Origin: Candidatus Methanophagales archaeon ANME-1-THS
GTDB lineage: Archaea > Halobacteriota > Syntropharchaeia > Alkanophagales > Methanospirareceae
NCBI GenBank assembly: GCA_004212135.1
Contig: RXIE01000150.1
Coordinates: 1 to 9,442 of the forward strand
Reading direction: 5' to 3'
DNA: 9,442 nt
Shown here: positions 5,359 through 9,442 of the stretch, piece by piece
How the letters are laid out: every line of letters begins with the position of its first letter
Position numbering within the stretch: the first letter of the stretch is position 1
Position numbers and translations under genes: made by a program
Notes under the pieces: generated by a model
What the model was told of the DNA's origin: nothing
Databases searched by the model: none
Seen by the model: the letters and a program-made list of their open reading frames with translations, nothing else

Positions 5359-6306
5359 ATGGTAGTTGAACCTCTGGTGAATTTCGGACTGCTCATAGTG
5401 AGCCTCGCAGTGCTCATTCTCATCGCAGATCATCTGATTGATCATTCTGTGAAACTTGCCGCGCTCTTCGGGGTTTCAGAAGCAGTGATAGGTCTCACGG
5501 TCCTCTCGTACGGAACCTCAATGCCTGAATTCGCAGTCTCCTCGATCGCCTCAATCCAGGTCCATGACCAGCTTTCCGTCTCCAATATAATCGGTTCTAA
5601 CATCTACAATATTGCAATGGTACTCGGACTTGTTGCGGTTCTTGCGCCCTTCTCCTGGCGCGATGATCTCAGAAGAGATGGCCTTTTCATGACTGCGAGC
5701 ACGTTCGCGCTCGTACTCTTCGCGTTCAGGGGCGGGATATCCTCGCTTATAGGTGTCGCGATGGCGATCACTCTCGCGGGCTATACCTACTATGTGATAC
5801 GGAGCTGTAAGGGAGCGCACGCTGATCAAGGACTCGTAAAGAGCCAGAATGAGTCACCCTGGAAGGAAATCGGCTGGTGTGCGTTACTGCTCGCAGGCGT
5901 ACTGGTAGCCGGATCTGCTACGGTCCACTTTGCAGTTCAGACAGCCAGGTCAGCAGGGGTTTCAGAATGGCTTATAGGGGCGACCATCGTGGCAGCTGGA
6001 ACATCCCTGCCTGAGACCGTGGTGAGCGTGATATCCGCGAAGAAGGGGCAGATGGGCATGTCGCTTGGAAACTTAGTGGGCTCGAACTACTTCAACATTC
6101 TGTGGATTCTTGGCTTCGCTGCCGCCTTAGGGCCATTATCATTATCAATTGAAGAGATCTGGGGTGATCTGGTTTTCCTGTGCATGCTAACCGTCCTGTT
6201 TTTTATCGTGCTCGTAAGGAAAAGCATAGGCAACTACGAGGGCGTAGCCTATCTTGGGATTTACACGCTCTATCTCCTCTACCTGCTCAAGATCTTACCG
6301 TTCTGA
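5359..6306 (+). CDS. Na+/Ca2+ exchanger-type CaCA antiporter (YrbG/NCX-like)
   Basis: 315-residue membrane protein, the normal length for archaeal and bacterial NCX-type exchangers, with about ten hydrophobic helices. Alpha-1: 'GVSEAVIGLTVLSYGTSMPE' (38-57, acidic E57) and 'GSNIYNIAMVLG' (79-90). Alpha-2: 'GVSEWLIGATIVAAGTSLPE' (200-219, E219) and 'GNLVGSNYFNILWILG' (237-252). The two Glu residues and the GSN motifs correspond to the ion-coordinating centre in structurally known archaeal NCX. It would move Ca2+ against Na+ (or protons) across the membrane. ATG 5359 is chosen over an upstream TTG (5281) because the TATA box sits about 27 nt before it and the extra residues do not fit the family. 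It is divergent from the winged-helix gene and convergent with the DUF4239-like gene. Confidence 0.93.
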   Translation: MVVEPLVNFGLLIVSLAVLILIADHLIDHSVKLAALFGVSEAVIGLTVLSYGTSMPEFAVSSIASIQVHDQLSVSNIIGSNIYNIAMVLGLVAVLAPFSWRDDLRRDGLFMTASTFALVLFAFRGGISSLIGVAMAITLAGYTYYVIRSCKGAHADQGLVKSQNESPWKEIGWCALLLAGVLVAGSATVHFAVQTARSAGVSEWLIGATIVAAGTSLPETVVSVISAKKGQMGMSLGNLVGSNYFNILWILGFAAALGPLSLSIEEIWGDLVFLCMLTVLFFIVLVRKSIGNYEGVAYLGIYTLYLLYLLKILPF

Positions 6307-6338
6307 TGCGGAGAGGAGAGAACGAGCACTGATTTGTG

Positions 6339-6360
6339 AAGGGTTGTTTTACTCGCCCTT
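6339..6360. terminator. Weak hairpin between convergent genes
   Basis: AAGGG (6339-6343) and CCCTT (6356-6360) could pair around a T-rich loop containing GTTTT, within the 52-bp gap between the exchanger stop and the convergent gene's stop. Position fits a shared terminator; the stem is short, so support is low. Confidence 0.2.
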
Positions 6361-7126
6361 ATTTCAAATCCTCCTCAAGTTGCCAGAGAAGGCTCAGATC
6401 CACATCTGCGTACGTGTTTTTCCCAACCTCGAATGGGTTGTCCATATCTTTTATCAGCATCAAGATCCCGATAAGCAGGGTTGAAGTCGCGCCGATAATC
6501 GCAGGCCCTGCGTAATACGGTTCGGTTTTTATGAAAAGCAAGAGCGCCAAAACAGCGGCGACCGCCAGTTGCGCAAGTGCGTATGCCGCGAGAATGAAGG
6601 TGGTCCCGGTGATAGTCTTGATGCGATTCGAAATCTTATCGATGTTGGTGAGCTCTGTCCTCAACTTAACCACGAATTGAGGCGCGGCACCTTTTGCTGC
6701 CAAAAGACTGATATCCTCGTTCAGTGCATCCATAGCAGCGTTTATCGCTCCGAGGTCCCAGATATTATTTCGTAAATTATCATTGATCGTACGGAGGAGT
6801 TCGCGCGTATGGGAGCGCAGGTCTTCGGTGAGTTTTTTATCCTCAAGATGTACAACTCTGCTGTCTTTGTAGAGGGCTTTAATCGAAGCAGCGAGTTCGC
6901 CCGGTATCTTTTCGCTTTCTTTGTAATCCGCAAGAACACCGGCAAATATAATCGCGATGGTAAAGACTACGCCCCCTACAAGAGCTGATATCGCTCTCGG
7001 CCATTCACCACTTTTTGATGCAAAATTGAGGTCTAAGAAGTCAATGCCAAATTTTATTAGAATCAATAGGGAAACAATGGCCAATACCTTGAATACCAAT
7101 CCCCATTTCTTCATGAACGTGTACAT
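6359..7126 (-). CDS. Bestrophin/DUF4239-like four-helix membrane protein
   Basis: 255 residues from ATG 7126. Hydrophobic helices at about 8-28, 46-66, 172-198 and 205-225, with a cytoplasmic, charged helical segment between the second and third. The layout of two helical hairpins separated by a helical linker and the ending 'IKDMDNPFEVG' (the D.PF motif after the last helix) resemble DUF4239/bestrophin-like proteins; this is recognised by pattern, and bestrophins are anion channels, so a channel role here is only inference. A GTG at 7132 or ATG at 7114 are other starts. ATG 7126 is chosen because a TATA box about 27 nt upstream predicts a transcript beginning there, and no Shine-Dalgarno is present. 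Single gene, convergent with the NCX-type exchanger. Confidence 0.8.
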   Translation of the reverse strand: MYTFMKKWGLVFKVLAIVSLLILIKFGIDFLDLNFASKSGEWPRAISALVGGVVFTIAIIFAGVLADYKESEKIPGELAASIKALYKDSRVVHLEDKKLTEDLRSHTRELLRTINDNLRNNIWDLGAINAAMDALNEDISLLAAKGAAPQFVVKLRTELTNIDKISNRIKTITGTTFILAAYALAQLAVAAVLALLLFIKTEPYYAGPAIIGATSTLLIGILMLIKDMDNPFEVGKNTYADVDLSLLWQLEEDLK

Positions 7127-7147
7127 ATTCACACGATACGTTTTTGG

Positions 7148-7162
7148 TTTATAAATTTATAT
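7148..7162 (-). promoter_or_regulatory. TATA box for the DUF4239-like gene
   Basis: TTTATAAATTTATAT, an almost symmetric AT-rich element; its TTTATAAA core (7148-7155) is about 26 nt before ATG 7126, predicting a leaderless message. No plus-strand gene begins at a suitable distance. Confidence 0.6.
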
Positions 7163-7188
7163 GGTTCCTTCTATTGACTTCGTCAAGC

Positions 7189-7209
7189 AAAAAATGGTGG
7201 GTAAAAAAA
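7189..7209 (-). terminator. Oligo-T terminators after tRNA-His
   Basis: On the minus strand a T7 run (7203-7209) and a T6 run (7189-7194) follow the tRNA 3' end by 52 and 67 nt. Such runs are the usual archaeal termination signal. The GATACCCGGC just before the first run adds little structure. Confidence 0.5.
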
Positions 7210-7260
7210 TCGCCGGGTATCTATCCGCTCAAAATCGGCAGAACATATGTATAGGGTTTA

Positions 7261-7332
7261 GGCCGGGGCTGGGATTTGAACCCAGGTCTAGGGATCCACA
7301 GTCCCCAGGGATAGCCGCTACCACACCCCGGC
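7261..7332 (-). tRNA. tRNA-His (GUG)
   Basis: Cloverleaf folded by hand: acceptor GCCGGGG/CCCCGGC (7 bp), anticodon stem GGGGA/TCCCT around loop CTGTGGA with anticodon GTG, and T-arm CTGGG-TTCAAAT-CCCAG. The D-arm contains the expected AG..GG..A but pairs weakly (two Watson-Crick pairs in my fold). The discriminator base is C73 (7261), as expected for tRNA-His; CCA is not encoded and there is no intron. The base at -1 is T, not the G-1 that histidyl-tRNA synthetase recognises, so G-1 would have to be added after transcription. A TATA box about 33 nt upstream is on the minus strand, and aroD starts divergently 82 nt away. Confidence 0.96.
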
Positions 7333-7360
7333 ATTGTGCTTCGAACGTAGGATAAATTAC

Positions 7361-7370
7361 TTTATAAAAT
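7361..7370 (-). promoter_or_regulatory. TATA box for tRNA-His
   Basis: ATTTTATAAA on the minus strand, centred about 33 nt before the first tRNA base, predicting a leader of roughly seven bases for RNase P to remove. Confidence 0.6.
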
Positions 7371-7382
7371 CTGTAGCCCCAC

Positions 7383-7390
7383 TTTATAAA
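7383..7390 (+). promoter_or_regulatory. TATA box for aroD
   Basis: TTTATAAA centred about 28 nt before ATG 7415. Transcription would start at or within a few bases of the start codon, and there is no Shine-Dalgarno, so the aroD message is probably leaderless. It lies only 13 bp from the oppositely oriented tRNA TATA box. Confidence 0.65.
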
Positions 7391-7414
7391 TTACACGCTC
7401 AATGTGGATTTTTA

Positions 7415-8146
7415 ATGATCAAAAAAATGAGAGACGAGGAATTAAGGGGAAAAGCACCGGCTATCGTAGCTGTAATGCGCGCTCTGTCCGTTCGTGATGC
7501 GGAACGCGCGAAGAAAAACGGTGCTGATATGCTCGAGTTGAGAATTGATCTGCTGAACGACAAGGAGCGGGATGGAGGAAAGATAAAGGAATTCATCTCG
7601 ATGCGCCATATGCCTCTGATCGTCACGAACCGGCGAAGAGCGGAGGGTGGCTCGTTCACCGGCACGGAAGAAGAGCGAATTGCCCTGCTCAGTTCTATTC
7701 TCGAAACGGCAGAGGTGGACTTTGTCGACCTCGAACTTTCTTCGCCCCCAGCAGTGAGAGCCAGGCTCGTCGAGCTGGCTCAGGGTCTCCAGATACCCAT
7801 AATTTTTTCGTTCCATGATTTCCGTGGTATGCCACCTCGAGCCGAGCTGGTAAGGATCGTTACGAGCATGTATGAGGAAGGCGGGAGCATTGCAAAGATC
7901 GCAGTAACACCCCAGACGCTCAGCGACGCGCTGCTGATGCTCAATCTCACCGACGAGATTGCACGCGAAGGAAAGTTGTTCGCAGCCATCGGGATGGGAC
8001 CAATTGGGAGACATCTGCGCGTGGTCGCGCCATTGTATGGCTCTGTATTGACCTACGGGTTTATAGAAGGCGAGGAGGAAGTAGCACCGGGTCAATTCAG
8101 CGTGAAGGAGCTGAGGAGCATCCTGGATCGATTAATGCTCAAATAA
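7415..8146 (+). CDS. aroD: 3-dehydroquinate dehydratase, type I
   Basis: 243 residues, the usual archaeal type I length. It dehydrates 3-dehydroquinate to 3-dehydroshikimate (third step of the shikimate route to aromatic amino acids) through a Schiff-base lysine in a TIM barrel. Residues visible by motif: E41 and R43 (MLELRID), R73 and E77 (TNRRRAEGG), the acid/base H134 (FSFHDF), the Schiff-base K161 (AKIAVTP), R202 after 'GMGPIGRH' and Q227 (APGQ) in the lid loop. Compared with the well-studied Salmonella enzyme the loop between R202 and Q227 is two residues longer and the Ser before APGQ is Val. ATG 7415 is chosen over an upstream reading from 7334 because of the TATA box spacing. Its last 8 bp overlap the 3' end of the convergent Toprim gene. 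Confidence 0.96.
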   Translation: MIKKMRDEELRGKAPAIVAVMRALSVRDAERAKKNGADMLELRIDLLNDKERDGGKIKEFISMRHMPLIVTNRRRAEGGSFTGTEEERIALLSSILETAEVDFVDLELSSPPAVRARLVELAQGLQIPIIFSFHDFRGMPPRAELVRIVTSMYEEGGSIAKIAVTPQTLSDALLMLNLTDEIAREGKLFAAIGMGPIGRHLRVVAPLYGSVLTYGFIEGEEEVAPGQFSVKELRSILDRLMLK

Positions 8147-8552
8147 TCCTCTTCTTGAGTGCGTTCACTGATTCTATGCTTCTCATGCCCCGGAACCCTA
8201 AGATAAGTCGATCGTCGTCTCTATACCGTTTCTCGACCTTTATCCCCGCGCGCTCCAGCCACGAGGACAATTTCTTGTTAATCCGCTTTCCCGTTCGGTC
8301 ATAGTCGGTCAGTATAACCACCTTCTTATGTCTGCTGCTGATGTAATCAACGAAGTCGGTACGCGGCCTTGAAGAACAGAGCAGTATCTCCTTGGTAATG
8401 CCCAGCTTTTCCAACGCCTCTTTGTCATGTGCACCCTCAACGACGATCGCATCGACAAAATTGTCCATCTCTTGCATTACATCTTCCAACTCGGTATACG
8501 TTTTGTAATCCTGCTTCACCAGTATTCGATTTGATCGGTTATTAGTATTCAT
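8139..8552 (-). CDS. Archaeal small Toprim-domain protein (COG1658/UPF0292-like)
   Basis: 137 residues with one Toprim fold: 'IVVEGAHDKEALEKLG' (36-51, catalytic-type E39) and 'VVILTDYDRTGKRINKKL' (78-95, DxD at D83 and D85), the metal-binding residues shared by primases, topoisomerases and OLD nucleases. Standalone proteins of this size are common in archaea (small primase-like or RNase M5-like); the substrate is not established for this one. The ATG is 9 nt after the dCMP deaminase stop, so the two form an operon; no strong Shine-Dalgarno is present. The 3' end overlaps the aroD 3' end tail to tail by 8 bp. Ends in a basic tail (KKRII). Confidence 0.9.
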   Translation of the reverse strand: MNTNNRSNRILVKQDYKTYTELEDVMQEMDNFVDAIVVEGAHDKEALEKLGITKEILLCSSRPRTDFVDYISSRHKKVVILTDYDRTGKRINKKLSSWLERAGIKVEKRYRDDDRLILGFRGMRSIESVNALKKRII

Positions 8553-8561
8553 CTTACAGCG

Positions 8562-9014
8562 TTACAGAAAGGTGAGCTTTATACCCGCTTTATTCAGATA
8601 GTCCAGGCCCTCTTTATCGCTATACTCCCCGGATATCACGACTCGCCTGATCCGCGCATTGATAATAAGCTTAGCGCAGATCTTACAGGGGAATGCATTA
8701 ACATAGAGCGTGGCGTCTTCCGCATCTCTACCCGACTGCAAGAGTGCATTTTGCTCCGCATGCACGCCGACGCATTCCTCATGCCGTTCACCAGATGCGA
8801 TATGCAACTGATCGCGCCGACAGCCCGCATCGAGACAGTGTGGGAATCCCCTCGGTGCACCGTTGTAGCCGGTCGAGATGATGATATCATTCTTAACGAC
8901 CAGAGCGCCGATCTGTCTCCGCAAGCACGTTGAACGCTTCGCCACGTCATGGACAATATTCATCCAGTATTCATCCCACGGGATTCTTTCTGAACGGTCC
9001 TTTCCACTTACCAT
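8562..9014 (-). CDS. dCMP deaminase / ComEB-family cytidine deaminase-like protein
   Basis: 150 residues, the usual length. Zinc-dependent deaminase motifs are intact: 'HAEQNAL' (H85, catalytic E87) and 'PCKIC' (C110 and C113), with the N-terminal 'WDEYWMNIVHDVAKRSTC' and 'GTGYNG'-type segment ('ISTGYNGAPRGFPHC', 46-60) typical of dCMP deaminases. Extra Cys/His (C60, C65, H71, C81) could form the second zinc site known in this family. It would convert dCMP to dUMP for thymidylate synthesis, inferred from family. ATG 9014 has no Shine-Dalgarno; a TATA-like GATTTATTG lies near 9062-9070. First gene of an operon with the Toprim protein. Codons 101-128 recur exactly as an 84-bp repeat at the window end. 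Confidence 0.95.
   Translation of the reverse strand: MVSGKDRSERIPWDEYWMNIVHDVAKRSTCLRRQIGALVVKNDIIISTGYNGAPRGFPHCLDAGCRRDQLHIASGERHEECVGVHAEQNALLQSGRDAEDATLYVNAFPCKICAKLIINARIRRVVISGEYSDKEGLDYLNKAGIKLTFL
8631..8714. repeat. 84-bp direct repeat, copy 1 (inside dCMP deaminase gene)
   Basis: Identical to 9359-9442 over all 84 bases. It encodes residues 101-128 of the deaminase, including zinc ligands C110 and C113. The flanking base on the left differs between copies; on the right the second copy is cut by the window edge, so the repeat may be longer. Confidence 0.97.
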
Positions 9015-9171
9015 ACTTTTACAACCGTTGATTTCACTTCTGATTTTTTTCGACTCGCTCTCAATAAATCACTTTCTTCCCCTTAGCTATCATTCTAAGA
9101 CCTTGATGATATAAGTGCTCTCTGGTCGCTCCCGTTTAATTTGTCGTCCACTTAAGAAGTATCATGAGCTA

Positions 9172-9179
9172 TTTATAAA
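9172..9179. promoter_or_regulatory. Orphan TATA-like element
   Basis: TTTATAAA (self-complementary, so usable in either direction) in the gap upstream of the dCMP deaminase gene. No start codon with a useful frame lies at the right distance on the plus strand; on the minus strand it is about 160 nt from ATG 9014. It could drive a small RNA or be fortuitous. Confidence 0.3.
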
Positions 9180-9196
9180 GATATCCCTCATCGCAG

Positions 9197-9222
9197 TACT
9201 TCCGAACAGCCCTACTTCCGAA
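9197..9222. repeat. Tandem 10-bp direct repeats upstream of a TATA box
   Basis: TACTTCCGAA at 9197-9206 and again at 9213-9222, a 16-bp period, ending 5 bp before the TATA box at 9228. Position fits an activator or TFB-related site. The rest of 9015-9268 shows no gene. Confidence 0.5.
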
Positions 9223-9227
9223 AGAGA

Positions 9228-9235
9228 TTTATAAG
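9228..9235 (+). promoter_or_regulatory. TATA box of a probable rightward gene
   Basis: TTTATAAG, preceded by a purine-rich CGAAAGAGA (possible BRE). Transcription would start near 9257, about 12 nt before ATG 9269. Confidence 0.5.
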
Positions 9236-9268
9236 CTCAGCATCTTCTCCAAAAGCAGGGTCTTTGAA

Positions 9269-9442
9269 ATGAATTCGTTTCTATGGAATTTGGGGGATTT
9301 AGGGATTCGCGAGGGCACTACCAATTTTTTTGGGGGATGCTCTCAGAGCTATTACGCTGGATATCACGACTCGCCTGATCCGCGCATTGATAATAAGCTT
9401 AGCGCAGATCTTACAGGGGAATGCATTAACATAGAGCGTGGC
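9269..9442 (+). CDS. Possible start of an unidentified gene, open at the right edge
   Basis: 58 codons open from ATG 9269 to the edge (begins MNSFLWNLGDLGIREGTTNF), behind a good TATA box and a partial AGGG ribosome site 8 nt upstream. I recognise no family. From codon 31 the sequence is the 84-bp repeat read antisense to the deaminase frame, which makes the later residues suspicious: if the repeat is an assembly join, only about 30 codons are trustworthy. Confidence 0.2.
   Translation, partial: MNSFLWNLGDLGIREGTTNFFGGCSQSYYAGYHDSPDPRIDNKLSADLTGECINIERG
9299..9442 (-). pseudogene. Possible second, truncated dCMP deaminase fragment
   Basis: Read on the minus strand from the edge, the 84-bp repeat gives the same 28 residues as the intact deaminase (with PCKIC), then continues with an unrelated 19-residue tail (starting SVIALRASPKK) to a TAA at 9299. 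It competes with the plus-strand candidate over the same bases. It could be a real partial duplication or a contig-end artefact; the perfect identity and its end at the edge favour the artefact. Confidence 0.2.
9359..9442. repeat. 84-bp direct repeat, copy 2, at the window edge
   Basis: Exact copy of 8631-8714 in the same orientation, 728 bp further on, running to the last base. Absence of any mismatch means a very recent duplication or an assembly error. Confidence 0.97.

Noticed and set aside
5160..5423. N-terminal extension of the winged-helix ORF (174 aa in total)
   Set aside because: The extra residues cross the divergent intergenic region, overlap the exchanger start, look unlike protein, and a strong ribosome site lies right before ATG 5159.
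7161..7355. 64-codon plus-strand ORF with ATG near a TATA-like element
   Set aside because: It runs through the antisense of tRNA-His, and its ATG overlaps the TATA element itself.
7442..8095. 217-codon minus-strand ORF opposite aroD
   Set aside because: The aroD frame carries all catalytic residues; the antisense frame has no family features.

Overview
The window reads as chromosomal DNA of a euryarchaeon. The evidence is an archaeal-type small Toprim protein, an HTH_45-type winged-helix regulator, a CCA-less tRNA-His gene, and TATA boxes of the TTTATAAA type. Several of these boxes sit about 28 nt upstream of start codons that lack a Shine-Dalgarno, as expected for leaderless or nearly leaderless transcripts. 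Moderate GC and the gene mix fit Methanomicrobia-like or ANME-related lineages, but that placement is inference. I see no phage, IS element, CRISPR array or rRNA.

Left end (1-1763, all minus strand): a truncated secreted protein whose N-terminus looks like the propeptide of a C10 (streptopain-like) protease lies 9 nt downstream of a surface lipoprotein gene. The lipoprotein has six 12-residue repeats. A long inverted repeat overlaps its ribosome binding site. These two are the accessory part of the window.

Middle (1997-4846, minus strand): endonuclease IV (nfo), then, further upstream, a tight operon of a NifU-type Fe-S scaffold domain, an overlooked 53-residue basic protein and CutA. Next comes a CAX-type Ca2+/H+ exchanger.

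A winged-helix regulator (4899-5159) sits just upstream of the CAX gene. It is divergent from a second CaCA-family exchanger, an NCX/YrbG-type protein (5359-6306). The shared intergenic region carries a 9-bp perfect dyad. This looks like a compact cation (probably Ca2+) homeostasis locus and is the most interesting arrangement here.

Right part: a bestrophin/DUF4239-like membrane protein; tRNA-His(GUG) divergent from aroD (type I 3-dehydroquinate dehydratase); and, convergent with aroD, a two-gene unit of a dCMP deaminase and a Toprim protein. The last 428 bases hold promoters and only weak coding candidates. The final 84 bases exactly repeat part of the dCMP deaminase gene and run into the window edge, so they may be an assembly artefact.

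Most of the window is housekeeping DNA. I did not find a clear new defence or mobile system.
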